The translations under genes were made by a program, and so were the position numbers. Under the pieces are notes generated by a model. It ran no database searches. It had not been told where the DNA came from and worked only from the letters and a program-made list of their open reading frames with translations. Positions 47,782 through 59,784 of a stretch of DNA of 64,000 bases are shown one piece after another. The DNA lies in the NCBI GenBank assembly GCA_025201375.1, contig JAIWZP010000022.1, positions 372,001-436,000 of the forward strand, in the 5' to 3' direction. Each line of letters opens with the position of its first letter. The stretch's first letter is position 1. The DNA comes from Gongronella butleri. Lineage: Eukaryota > Mucoromycota > Mucoromycetes > Mucorales > Cunninghamellaceae.

Positions 47782-48705
47782 CTGCTGGTGAGGGTGGTGC
47801 AAGGGCCGCGGCGGCACTGCCCATAATGGCGCGGAAATGGGCGTTGACGGCGTGATTGGCGTGGATGGCTCAGCCGGCATGGACCCATTGACCAGCGGCC
47901 GCGGTGGAATGGCCCACAATGACGCGGAAACATGCTTGTTCCCTAGCACAGGCGCCGATTGCGGCGGTGTCAGCTGCGGAGACCCCGTTGTCGCAAAAGC
48001 CTGCTGATGCGTGGGCGTCGTTGGTTGTGGCGGCAACGAATGCTGCTGTGGTGGCGCCAGCACAGGCTTGGGCGGCACCGCCCAAAGGCCCACAGATACA
48101 GACGGAGGCGTGGGCACCGCCTTGTCACCATCATCCACCGCGTGCGGCGGCACAGCCCACAAGGACGCCGAAAGTGCCCCGTGCTGCTGCGGTGACACCG
48201 GCGGCGGAATCGCAGACAATGGCAAATTCGACTTTACGAGGATCCGGTGCTTGGAGTTGTCCGAATGCCCGCAAATGTAAACGAGCTGCTGGTCATCCAA
48301 TGGCAAATCTAATGAAAAAGAGGGGGAGGGGGTGGAATTAGCAAACGGGAAAAAGGCGGAAATGAGAGAGAGAAAAAAAAGGACAAACGAGGGCGTTTTG
48401 CCCGTTTTTCCCCCTCTGTTTCGCAGGTCCATGGGTGAATGGCTTTCTTTTTACCTGGATCGTCGCCATTTTCATGGAAAAATTGGTATTGCTCGAGCGG
48501 AGCCATGGGCATACCGACTTTGACGACGATACATCGTTTAAGCTCGACGGGATCGACAATGTTGGTGACGGTCAGGCTGCGGAACGTGTCCGAGTCGAGC
48601 GTGACCTGGATGCGCTGCTCGCGTGTCGCTGGGGGTGGTGGCGGCGCGTGCACGGGAAGCGATGAAGGCAGCGCGGTGGTCAGAGGCGGCACGGATGGCG
48701 ATGCA

Positions 48706-48741
<36 letters not shown>

Positions 48742-49744
48742 GATGGTGGTGGTGGTAGTGGCGGCTGCTGGGGCAACGGGGGAGATATCGTGGCCGAGGC
48801 CGGCGTCGTGGGCAACGAAATGGGCGCCAAGACGTCCTTCTAGATGCAAAAAAAAAAAAAAGTGAAATGATAAGCAAATTGGCAAGTATTTTGTGCTCTT
48901 GAAACATACGGATTTTGACTTTGTGACGGGTTTGCCGCGCGAGATCTTCCATCCACCATCGGTGGAGCGCGACGACGACGTCGAGGACGTTGGCTGCGCC
49001 GGGAGCACCGGCGGATACGCGCCATTGGCACGCCGTGTCGTAATGGGGTTCGCACGGCGGTTAAACGTCGATGGCACGGCCGGCACGTTGAAATTCTTCA
49101 TGATGCGCGCAATATGATCGGGACTCGACGACTTGCGCTCCGGGATGTATTGCTTGATCTTGTTGTACTCGGAGTGAAACGACCCATTTGTCCGGTCCGC
49201 TGCAAAATACGGCTGGCTGCCGCTATGCACAGGCGTCGCCGTCGTTGGCGTCTCCAATGTCGCATTTTCATCACCCTAATAAAAAAGGGGACGGGTAAGA
49301 AACAAGCAAAAAATGACAAAATAAAAAAAAGGGGTGAAACACTTGCATAGTAGGGTTGGCGCATCTGTTGGATGCATTGGCACAATCGTCGTCGCTCATG
49401 ATACTTTAGCACATCGCGCGGAAACGTCTCGGAAAGCTTGCTCATGTTGAGATCAAGAAACGCAGCGCCATAAATGCCTTTGGCTGCAAAAGAGAAAAAA
49501 AGAAAAAGGTGAATTCCCGGGGAACGATCAATCATGAGCCCCAATGGAGCCCCAATGAATGCAAGGATGCCACGATTGGACGCTTACCAACAAAGGTGGG
49601 GATCGCATAGCCAAAGCCATTTGCCTCCAGCCATTGTTTGACCCGGTCCATGGGCCATTCGTCGCCATAGTACGACTCGGGCTCTTCCGTGTGCACATCC
49701 GTCGTATAGGCAAGGCGCTGTGGATACCCATTGTCGAGCGCCAT
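45345..49744 (-). CDS. Ste11/Byr2-type MAP kinase kinase kinase
   Basis: Nine exons, transcribed 49744-49588, 49483-49347, 49275-48910, 48839-48455, 48308-46542, 46455-45767, 45675-45596, 45521-45443 and 45368-45345, encode about 1227 residues. SAM domain at about 25-90 (WPMDRVKQWLEANGFGYAI ... GAAFLDLN). A Ras-binding-like domain lies at about 296-373 (RIQVTLDSDTFRSLTVTN). A Ser/Pro/Gln-rich linker carries five LW[AQ][VI]PP motifs. The kinase runs from about 944 to the end: GKGSYG at 951-956, K973, HRD at 1074-1076, DFG at 1094-1096 and WMAPE, all intact. Such kinases head mating, osmotic or filamentation MAPK cascades, downstream of Ras/Ste50-type inputs. Exon 2 uses a GC donor. The last exon has only eight codons including the stop. 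Confidence 0.92.
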
Positions 49745-50336
49745 GACCGAGAGACTGATAAAGAGAATAAAACGTGACTAAAATAAGGGGAACGAGAGCG
49801 AGGGGGGTGCTGAGCGGGAAGGAGAGCGGGGGAAAAATAGGCGTGACGAGAGGGGGGGAAGAATCAAGAACAAGACGTGTAAGAGGGGTTGTGTCCAAAT
49901 GGATTGAGCAAAAAAAAAAAAAAAAAACGAAAAAGCAACAAAAAACAGCAAAAAAGAGTATACAAGCACAAGAACAAAAAAAAAGACACACGCGAGGAGG
50001 GGGGGACACACAAGCTGGTCAAGGCTTGTCTATAAGCAAAAAAAGACAAACCAACAACGAGATGGGTGCAAAAGAAAAAAAGAAAAAGAGGACAAAAAAG
50101 AGAGGTCCTTTGAAAAAAACACAAGAATCAGCCCTTTTTTTCAGAGCCCATTTGAAAGCCCGGTGTCCAAAAAAGGCAATCAGCCTTCCCTGTCCCCCTT
50201 TTTGACAAAACTTTGAGCCACACACTCCGGGTGTGTGGAGTGGGACCCAATGGGCGATTTATAGAGTTTCCCAGCAACTGGAAAATGAAGAAATAGAGCC
50301 TTTTTTTATGACTTTTTTTTTTTGTGTTGGTAATTA
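49745..50336. other. Intergenic, MAP3K promoter
   Basis: A-rich on + (T-rich in the sense of the MAP3K), with many short A runs and no TATA box identified. No coding frame is supported. The left part should hold the MAP3K promoter and the right end the 3' UTR of the RhoGAP gene. Confidence 0.5.
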
Positions 50337-53300
50337 TTAGTGATTTGGATGGACGGGCAATGGGGGCACGTGTTGATGCTTGATGGCCTGTTTTCGCTTG
50401 ACGGCCAGCGTGGAAGCGCGGCCCGTGGTGGCCGAGCGACGCAAGGGGCCATTGGTGGCGGGTATCGGGTTTTCGTGCGTTTCCGGGTCTTGCTGGAGCC
50501 AGTCCAACGAGGGGACCGTGGCACTTTGGATGGCAGGGCTGACGGGAGGCACGGCCATGGCGTGATGCGGGTCGTCAATGCGCAAAAGTGCTTGATGCGC
50601 GGGCATTGAGTCGCCATTGAGCGGCTGGGGGGTCGTGGCCAGCGCCGCCTCCATCAATGGCCCTGCCGCGGGCACCACCGATGATTTCGAATGCTTGGTG
50701 TTCACCGTCAAGCCTAAATCTTGCGACACGGTGCGGAATTTGCTGCGTCGGCGCTCGCGACCGGACGACGACGTGTGTCGTTCCGTGCCGGGTTGAAGCG
50801 TCGACGATGGCGCCTTTGACGCGCCATAAAAGTCGCGTCCAGATTCGATTCTATCAATTTCGTCGTCGTCATCATCATCGTCGTCGTCGTCCCTTTCGTC
50901 TATGGACGCACTGCGGCTGCTTTCAAACGCGTCGGGCTCGTCTGTAAAGTGCGCATGCGACGTGAGCATTGGCGCAGGCGGTGGTGGCATGCTCGCACCA
51001 GGATCAATGGACTCGTCGTCATCATCTTCCTCATCATCATCGTCTTCCGCGTCAAATGTCACGCCCAGATCGTCGTGGTCCAGCCCCGTGTTCTCAATGC
51101 CATAGTCAATGATCCCTGTGATCGCGCTGGCCCCATGCAGATCCTTGTTGGCAAACATCATCTCGGCATTCATCAGCAAATCCTCCAATACGCAATCCTT
51201 GACACGCTCACGCGGCGATAATTGCGACGGACTCTGGTCCTGGAAGATCGCAGGCGCAAACATCAGACCAAGATTGCTCACAGTCATCTTGTTCTTGTCC
51301 ACGAAACGCTCGAGTCTGGAAAAAAAAAAAGAAATGAGCCATCAAATCTCGCGTAGTTTGTCATTTTTCACGCCTTTACTTGGCCAAATGCTCAATCACA
51401 TATTTGAGTGTGTCGTAATTGGGTCCCGGCAGTTTAAGCAACCGCGTCAGCAGGTTCATCAGGCGCAATTCTTTGTCGGGGATCTCTGTAGATTGCAAAA
51501 AAAAAAAAAAAATGATGAGATGGTACAAGCACCCACAAAAAAAAATCTTACGCGAATAGACGGCGCGGTCCGAGGGTGGGAAGGGGAAGAGCGGCGTGCC
51601 AAGCTCGCGCAAAAAGATTTTTAGGACGGATGCCGTGGCAAACACGTCGTCGGGCACATCATTTTCGCCAAACACGACGGCGGCCTCGTCACGTTCAAAC
51701 GCCTGTTTAATCTTTTCAATCGTCGACTGTTTGCCCGAGATCCGGTAGATGCCCTCCTTTTCGAGGCCGCCGCGTCGCTCAATGGCTTCAATACACCGTG
51801 TCACAATCACAGGCGGTGCACGGCCACGTGTTTGCGCGTATTCGCCAAGCGAAATACCAAAAATCAAGTCTACGAGCACAATGAGCCTCTTTTGTCGATT
51901 GTTTTCTTGCCCCCCCTTTTTTTTTACCTTTGCACTCGCCGGCGTGGTAATTGATATAGTAGATGGGCGATGGCATTGGGAATTTGTCGTTGGTCAGCAG
52001 CTTGTCAAAGACGAATTGCTCAACATCAGGCTTGAACATGGCGAGCGCGTGCTGCATGCCGTGCAGGACCTTGTGGAACAAAAAAGAAAAAAAAAAAAAG
52101 AAAAAGAAAAAAAAAGTAAGGATGCTGAGCCCATCTGACAAGCGCCAAAATCTGCTTTGCCGCGCCCGTTATCGAATTGCCGAGCTTTGTGTTTGTTACC
52201 TGAGATCCATGTTGGCCACAATGCGCCTCGGATGTGAGCAGCTGATCCAGGATCTTTTTCACCAGCTGAGCCTTCTCTTTTAACTGGTCGCGCAAGACGT
52301 GCACCGCACCATCAATGACGGCCTGCCTTTTCAAGGAAAGCGCGTTCAACCGCCGCACCACCTGCCTGTACTTTGCGTCTATTTTTTTTTTTTTTAAAAA
52401 AATGTGAGCCAACGCGGTGCCATTGGGACTTTTTTTTTTTTTTGCGTTTTTTTTAATTTTACCTGCTTCTTGCAGCTCCAATTTGAGCTTTGCGACTCGT
52501 GCGGCTTGTTTTGCTGGATCCTGGTGGTGGTGCTGCTGGAATTGCTTCATAAAATAGTGGATGCGTTTCTGTGGCGACGCGGACGTGGGCGTGGCCGTCG
52601 GCGGCGGCGTGTACGTGATGACGTGCGCGTTTGGGTCGTTTTCATCAAACGAGCGCGATTGCGTCGCGGATGCCGCGTCGTCCTTGCCACTGGCCGACGA
52701 CGGGAAGAACTGCGCACGCGATGGCGATAGAATCCCCGCCGTCATGGGCGTTGTCGGCGTGCCTGGGGACATGGGCGACGGGAATTGTGCGCGCTCCAAT
52801 TCCTCACTCTTGAGCAAGTAAGCATCGCGTGCCTATCAATCATCCACCAAAAAAAAAAAGGCATCAGCCACACACATGATCTCTTTTGCTGCTTTTTTTT
52901 TGGGGGGAGTCGTACCTGAGGCAATTCCTCGGCGCGCGTCGTCAAAAACAAGAAATTGATGTGGTTCATCGCCTTGCGCTGGCGCCGGATGACTCGCTCG
53001 TGTTGTTGCTGTATTAAAATTAAAAAAAAAGAGCACCATGAGCACCTAGCGCGACGAGGCGAAAGGAACAAAAAGAGAAGATTTCCTTTTTTTTTTTTTT
53101 ACCTGCATGTTGGCGAGACTGGCCGCTTGGGTCTTCAATGCTGTGACGAATTGCGCACGTGTGGGCTTGACCTTGTTGCTGATGGTAATATAATCAGTGA
53201 TGGCGCGGTGGATGTGTGTGTTGACGGCCGAGCCGTGAAGCGGGTTCTTTTTGTCGCGGTCCTCGAGGTAGCCCATGATGTTGCCGAGCGAGTTCTGGTA

Positions 53301-53610
53301 CCCTTCCTCCAATTCCACGCGGTGTTTGATAAAAGTGATCAGCCTCGTTGTGTCCATGTTCGAGCCCTCAAACACATGCACAATCGTGTCCGATTGCGCA
53401 CATACAAGCCGTTCCAATTGCAGGTCCTCGGCGCTCTTATAAAAAAAAAGTGAGACAAACAGGCCTCGTGTGGCACATGCCGTTTTGCCACCGCGTTCCT
53501 GGTGCCTGTGTTTTGGGCGTTTCGCTCCATTCACAAAAGCAACCTCTTTTCTTTACCTGCGGCTGACTAGGCGGCTCGAGGCTCTTTTTCGTCGTTTTCT
53601 TCGAGTTCAT
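50337..53610 (-). CDS. F-BAR / RhoGAP protein
   Basis: Nine exons, transcribed 53610-53557, 53435-53103, 53008-52916, 52832-52463, 52378-52200, 52069-51928, 51869-51552, 51485-51380 and 51315-50337, encode about 857 residues. An F-BAR-type helical domain covers about 20-380, opened by ERLVCAQSDTIVHVFEG and interrupted by a Ser/Pro-rich insert at about 165-255. The RhoGAP domain is about 400-560 (APPVIVTRCIEAIERRG), with the catalytic arginine finger at about R433 (GIYRISG) and the NLGLMFAPAIF motif. The acidic, Ser-rich C-terminal 300 residues are disordered. By family it binds curved membrane and switches off a Rho GTPase (compare Rgd1 and srGAP). The GTPase is not predictable from sequence. 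Confidence 0.9.
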
Positions 53611-54174
53611 AGTGTCGCCAAACTAGAAACAGGGGAGCAAAAAGGGTGGCGTGGAAAAATGAAACGAATAAAAAGGGGGGAGAGTAGCGGGGCCCGACAG
53701 GTAGGAGACAAAGAGTTGAGAGTGAGAGAAAACGACAGAAAGGGAAGAAGAGGCGTCTGGCACAAAATAAAAGAGAGGCAAAATGGCAGGGCACAAACCA
53801 CAAACCACACAAATCAATTCGTGCAACAATGAACGAAAAAGAGCTAAAAAAAGCAACAGCAAATTTAATTTTCAAGGTCGACGGGCTTTCATTGACGTTA
53901 CACACGTATGTTTTGTCGGCAAAGGATCGCCCGCGCCCCTTCGCCCCGCCATTGCTCTATCCAATGAAGCTGATGCAAGACCATTGGCTCCAAATTTGTC
54001 ACACGTCGTACACTTCCACTTGAGTCGCACCTGTTGCCTTGTTCCCCGGTTTGCATTGTTGGTGCAATGGCGCACAAAAAAAAAAAAAAAGAAAAGCATC
54101 CAAGCATCGCGAAACAGCGACCCTCCGAAATCAAGAATAAAAAAATGGGTGATTTATTGGGCGTTTTGTACATG
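53611..54174. other. Intergenic, RhoGAP promoter
   Basis: Purine-rich immediately upstream of the RhoGAP start (pyrimidine-rich in its sense), then mixed sequence. No supported gene. Confidence 0.5.
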
Positions 54175-56614
54175 TCACAAAAAGACAGAGGGATACGTAG
54201 CATCGCACATGTGCGGATTTTGACCGCACCACAACGGCTGCAGGGCTTGGGCACCAATGCCGCGACCCACGAGACGATAGCGCCAGTCAAACATGCGCGG
54301 CATCGCAGGGCCAACGGCGCGCTTGTTGCCGTCGTCGTCCTTGTTGCCAGACCACAACACCTCGGCCGCCGCCGACGCACGCGGCCAAAGACGCGTATCA
54401 AGCACCGTTTGGTCCACCTGCTCGGCCCACAGAGCAACCTCGCCACCAAGCACAGACTTTTCCTCCTCCTTGGTCAAATTGTACGTCAAATCATACGCAT
54501 ACACGCGTTGCCACGACTTGTAAGGACTAGTAAAAAGCAAAAAAAAAAAAAAAAAGAGATTTCAGTCAATTGACGCGATTTTTTGGTTTTTTTTCTTTTT
54601 CTTTCTTTCTTTCTTTCTTTTTTTACCTGCACCAATCGCCGCCAGGGCCAAGCCAGTTTTGAGGATTGTAATTGCCGGCGAGGCCATACTTGTCAAGCAC
54701 GGTTTGAAGCTCATCAGGGATGGCGGGCGGCACCTGCTCGTCGTAGCTGGTGTCGTTGCCACCCCATCCACCCTGGCCGCAGTCCAGGTACCAAAAGTTG
54801 GCGTTAGAAGCAATAACGCGGTGGCCCGCGTCAATGCCAGCCTTCAATGGCTTGGTCCACACTTGCAGCACCGTGTTCTTTGGCAATTGGATATTGCTCG
54901 ACGTCACGGCATCCTCCCAAATGATCGGCGTCTTGCCAGCCTTGTCCAGCATCTTGAATTCGCGGTGCAAAAAGTCGCCCAAAAGGTCGTCGTGCGTCTT
55001 GTTGTGCTTTTTCATATAGTCGACCACCTCCTTGTCCTTGTCCCAGCAGTGGCCGGCAGGCTCATCGGCACCACCGTGGTAGTAATCGTCGGGGAACATG
55101 CTCGTCACCTCTTCGAGCACTTGACTCACCAATTCGTACGTCTTTTCCTTGACTGGATTCAATTGACCAGCACCAGGCTCGGATGCCAACCGCGTGTCCC
55201 AGCTGTTCGATGGCTCAAGGTAGTACAAGCCCGCACACGTCCTAGAAACAGTGAGAGCGAAAAAAAAAGAGAATTGAGTGTGTTTCTCTCATTTTTTCGT
55301 ATTTTCTTTCGTTCTTACACAATATCAGGGAACGCCGGTGCCCATGCGGCAGTGTGGCTGGGCATGTCAAGCTCTGGAATCACGCGGATGCCACGCTCGA
55401 GAGCGTACGACAGAATCTTGTTCACATCTTTCTTCTTGTATTGCAGACGCTTGCCTTGGAACACGTATGCTCCCTTTTCCGCAAGCTCGGGCGTGTTCTT
55501 GAGCGCCAATGGGAAGCTCTGCGAGTCCGTCAGATGCCAATGGAGAACCTGCAACCCGCAAAATAAATTAAAAATTGAGCACACAACCTCCTGTTGAAAT
55601 GAAAAAAAGAGAAAGCTTACATTCATCTTGCTGTACGCCATGGCATCAAGCGTGCGAAGGATATCCTTGACGGGCAAATAATTACGCGCAGTATCTAAGA
55701 GGCGCGTCAGTCACATGGACATGTCGTTTTTTGATTTGATATTTACCAATCATGATGCCGCGATGCGTGTAGCGAGGCTTGTCGCGAATGGTGACTGGCG
55801 CATTGGCAATGACAAGGCCATCCAGCGTGTTTTTGTCGTCATCATCGTTGAAATCCGAGTCGTCGTCGTCCTTTGTGGCATCGTGCTGCACCAGCTGGCT
55901 AAATGTCTCGAGACCGCGCAGCGCGCCCCACACTGTCGCCGCCTTGAGATGCGCGCGGCTCGCCAGCGGCACGCTCAATGTGTATGATTCGTCGACATCC
56001 ACACCCAATGGCTTTTTGAGATCCTCGACATCAATCACAAGCGACTTTAGCGTGGAATGATCCTGCTGTTTGGATGGCTTTTGACGAAAAGGCTCTTGCA
56101 CCTATTTTTAAACAAAAAAAAAAAAAGCGGGGTCATGAGCATGTGACAGAGGAATTGGCACGTCTCCTTATCCTCGTGAATAAGGGGGGAAGACTCATCG
56201 ACCAAGCAAATTTAAGCACCAAGGGGCCGTAATTGCAAATATAAAGACAATCCTCGCTTCTTTTTTTTTTTTTTTTTGTTCGTTTTTCAATCTTGCCTGT
56301 TGCCAGTGTTCTTTGACGAGCAGCGTCGAGTAGCGCTGCATCGCGGAATTGAGCACGTCTTGGTTTGGCCCAATCATATGGAAGCTCGACTGCAAAAGTG
56401 TAAAAAAAAAAGGCAGAAAAGGAGTGGTCAGTGACCCTTTTTGAAGCATTGTCGGCACGCGTGTCGTGTTCAATGATCTCAAATTTACGTCGATGGGTAG
56501 ATCCCACTTGCCCCAATGGGACGATTGTGGCAAGGGCCACAGGTATGCCTGATAATTGTCTCTGGCGGCAACAATCGTCGCGACACACGCCCACGTAATC
56601 AAAGTGAGCTTCAT
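54175..56614 (-). CDS. Secreted beta-N-acetylhexosaminidase, GH20
   Basis: Seven exons, transcribed 56614-56489, 56389-56297, 56101-55747, 55694-55621, 55548-55319, 55241-54627 and 54526-54175, encode about 614 residues. Residues 1-17 are a signal peptide ([16 protein letters not shown]), then the GH20b-like N-terminal domain begins AYLWPLPQS. The GH20 barrel shows [25 protein letters not shown], the catalytic pair D352-E353 in HGGADEP, and WGGNDTSYD. Trp-rich substrate pocket segments ([17 protein letters not shown]) are present. The enzyme trims GlcNAc from chitin oligomers in wall remodelling or nutrition. Exon 2 uses a GC donor (CAG|GCAAGA). The first intron (99 nt) has no stop, so retention would keep the frame. 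Confidence 0.93.
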
Positions 56615-57539
56615 CGTCGCGTATTAAAAAGTTGGAAAAAAAAAAAAGAGGAGAACAAAAAGAGAAAGAGAAGAAAAAGATCAAAAAAGGGATGCAAATA
56701 AATGGAAAGGACCCAGGGATGGCCGTGTGTGCGCTTACCAGAATGGCCGGTCGCAAGGAGACCCATTTTATTTGCTTCAATTTAATGTTTGCTGGGATCA
56801 TTCTGTGCGACTGCATCCCCAATTGCCCCCTTTTAGTATAGTTTCCACATGTCGCACCGGGGAGCTGTTCCCCGTATTTGGCCTTTTTTTTGTTTTTCTG
56901 TCAAATCCTTCGTTTTTGTTTTTTTCTGACAAGGGCCGCCATTTCGACGGGAGACATCCTCCTCTGGTTCTCGGAAAACATGGCTTCGGCAATCTTTTTC
57001 AAAGCGATTTCGCGAATCGCTTCTCCGAAGATGGCCTCCAGCACGGGATATTTTTCCGTTTGCCTGGATTCTTGGCTCATTGTCACACCTATGACACTGC
57101 ATCTCATGATTCCCACAATTTTTTATGTAAGCACGCTGTTCCGCAATGAGTCGTCAGCGCGTCCCTGGCGAGAACCCTAAAAAAAAAAGAGGGAAAAAAA
57201 AGGGACACAGCGGGAAGTTGACTGAGTTTCGGGGAAAGACGCGACCGTTGAAGGGTTGCTTATCGTGGCTAGTTCTACCCAGGAAGATTGTTGACGCGTG
57301 GCGGTGTTCAGATATCGTGATCTTTCACGAGCGTTTGCTATTTTCTGTGTCATACGCAAAACTCTAAAGAGGCGTTTTTTTCTTGTGCAATCGCAAGACC
57401 TCCTTGGTTTCGGAATTGTTAAAAACGTGATGAACGTCTCGCGTCGGGCACGTCCGCTACTGTATTTTTTACGCGTCAAAGCGGCTGCTTTGGGGCTTTA
57501 AGAATATTTATACCAGTTCTCAGAGTCATTTCATACCAA

Positions 57540-58860
57540 AGTCAACGAGGTTTCAACGCGATCTTTCCGAACACAAGCACTTTTTACCGCATTTTGCCGT
57601 TGATTACTTTGAGGCCACTCGCGCGCTGATACGTTAGGCAGTTGTCGCGTACGCTACCAGAATAGACAAATCCTTACCTCATTTTGGCTGGGCGCGTCCT
57701 CCGTATCTTGCTCATCGGGTCCTATACTTGAGATAGAGAAAGCTGAACACAAAAGCCGACGATGTCAAGCGTTTTTCGGAGATCGGATCAGTCAGTCCTG
57801 AGAAAATGCATTAAACATAAAACCAGGGACAAAACAAGGTCAAAACGACCTCGAAAGGCCAACTCGCCGAAAACGCGACGCGATGTCCCCAAACCACAAA
57901 CGCTTTTACCGCGTTTGGCCGCTGATTCATTTGAAGTGACTCTCGCGTCGGGGCGCTCAGCCGTTGCCGCGGTAGGAGACCAAACGGTGGTGAATTTACC
58001 CCCTTTATGCTTATGAAACTGGCTCTTCCTCAGAAACTTGCTCATCTGGTCCCAAATTTAGACCAGTTGATGGTAGACTCAGTTCGCCAACAGTATCAAT
58101 TTATTTCGCGAATCGGATAACTCAGTCTCGAGAAATCTCGAGATTCGTGTTTGCTAGTGAAAATTAGCGCCAAACAATAGTTTATGATACGCGCTTCTCC
58201 TGATGAGCCTGACCATCTGGCGCCAAATATAGACCAGTGGATACTCGACCCAAAACTTCAATGATTCCAAGTTTTCACGCGAATCGGATCATTCAGTCCT
58301 GAGAAAACGCATTTTTCATAATTTCAGGGCTAAACCAGTTTCAAAACGACCCCTAAAGGCTAACTCGCCGAAAACTTGATGCGATGTCCCCAAACTACAA
58401 GCGCTTTCACCGCATTTGGCTGCTGATTCACTTGAGGTGACTCTCGCATCGGGGCGCTCAGCCGTTGCCGCGGTACGAGACCAAATGGTGGTGAATTTAC
58501 CCCCTTTACGCCTATGAAACTGGCTCTTCCTCAGAACCTTGCTCATCTAATTCCAAATTTAGACCAGTTAATGGTAGATCCAATTCACCAGCGGTTTTAA
58601 TTTTTTTTCGCGAATCGGATAATTCAGTCCCGAGAAATATCGAGATTCGCGTTTGCTAGTGAAAACCAGTGCCAAACAATAGTTTACGCGTTTCTCCCGA
58701 AGAGCCTGACCATATGGCGCCAAATTTAGACCAGTGGATATTCGACCCGAAAAGCCGACGATGTCAAGTTTTTCCAGAGGCCGGATCACTCCGTCCTTAG
58801 AAAATGCATTTTGCATAAATTCAGGGTCAAGCAGGGTCAAAATCGCTTATTGTCGAAACA
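57540..58860. repeat. 501-bp higher-order tandem repeat, ~166-bp period
   Basis: The landmark CGGAT ... GTCCTGAGAAA occurs at 57784, 58114, 58285, 58616 and 58782 (spacings 330, 171, 331, 166). CCAAAT ... AGACC occurs at 58052, 58223, 58553 and 58720 (171, 330, 167). Equivalent points therefore recur at 497-502 bp, and each unit contains two related ~166-bp monomers plus a divergent third. An older partial unit starts near 57540. Confidence 0.85.
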
Positions 58861-58963
58861 GCGGACAAAACTAATGCAGTGAACTTCGTTTTTTACCAAA
58901 ATCAGCAGATGACTAACCCTTGGTTTTTATTTTCATTTTTGTAGGAGGTAAGCAAGGCATGTT

Positions 58964-59160
58964 TTATTCAACGCGTTTTAGGCCGTGTTAGAACGTGGTG
59001 TTCGGACGTGTTCAACGCGTATTCAGGTCGTGTTCGAGCGTATTCAACGCTTACAGAATTCAGTCCGTGTTGTTCGGACGTTTTCGGACGCACTCGGCGC
59101 GTATTCGGGCAGTTTTCAGGCGTGCTCAGCCCGTATTCACTATTCAGGTGTGTTCGGGCG
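58964..59160. repeat. Degenerate 10-11-bp tandem array
   Basis: About 17 degenerate tandem units of the type TRTTCRGGCG (for example TGTTCGGACG, TATTCAGGTCG, TATTCGGGCAG, TGTTCGAGCG), head to tail. No open frame of note. Confidence 0.75.
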
Positions 59161-59784
59161 GATCAAGCGCGTAACATCATATTCGAGCCAAATTTGTCAC
59201 GGCCCAAACTGGCGCAGCAAGCACTAGCCGTGACTCTCAGCCCGCACGCGTAGCATTGACACGTCAATGCAAATTTTAACGACTGACGCGACGCGTCATT
59301 ATGCAAAACCGCCTCCCTCTTTTCAATTCCCAAGCAACTTCAGTATCCTGCCGTTCCTTTTCATGCTCCCACGTCATACCCTCGACGAGCATCACTGAGG
59401 AGGTCATCATTTGGATCAAGCACGCGCTGTAAAGCATCCTATTTCTGCACAAAACACACCCAGGTCACATTATTTCGGAACGCACACCGCCAATGCAATG
59501 TTCCCGGCGTGCACACATCCTTGTTGCACCTGATGATGGCTTTTTTTAGCGGCAAGTCCAGTTTGACACCCTCTTTGCGCTTTTTTTTTTCTTCTGAACG
59601 ACAGGACAGGCAACGAAACTACGTAGACGCGTTTCCGTGTGGGTACAGGCCGATGTTAATTTCTCACGCGTCAATTTCATTTTTGCGAACGCTGCGGCAG
59701 GCGTCGGGTGTTAAAAAAGAGGCCTGTTCCCCGCTTTTTTGCCTCTTTCTCTCTTTTCTCTCTCTCTCTTTATTTTTATTTTTT

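Larger units (their letters stand above)
56615..59784. other. Gene-free island with satellite-like repeats
   Basis: 3.2 kb. It holds a 71-codon minus-strand frame (56901-57116) of unknown meaning, the 501-bp higher-order tandem repeat, a 10-11-bp degenerate array, and then the GNAT promoter with a CT-rich tract before 59785. Confidence 0.6.
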
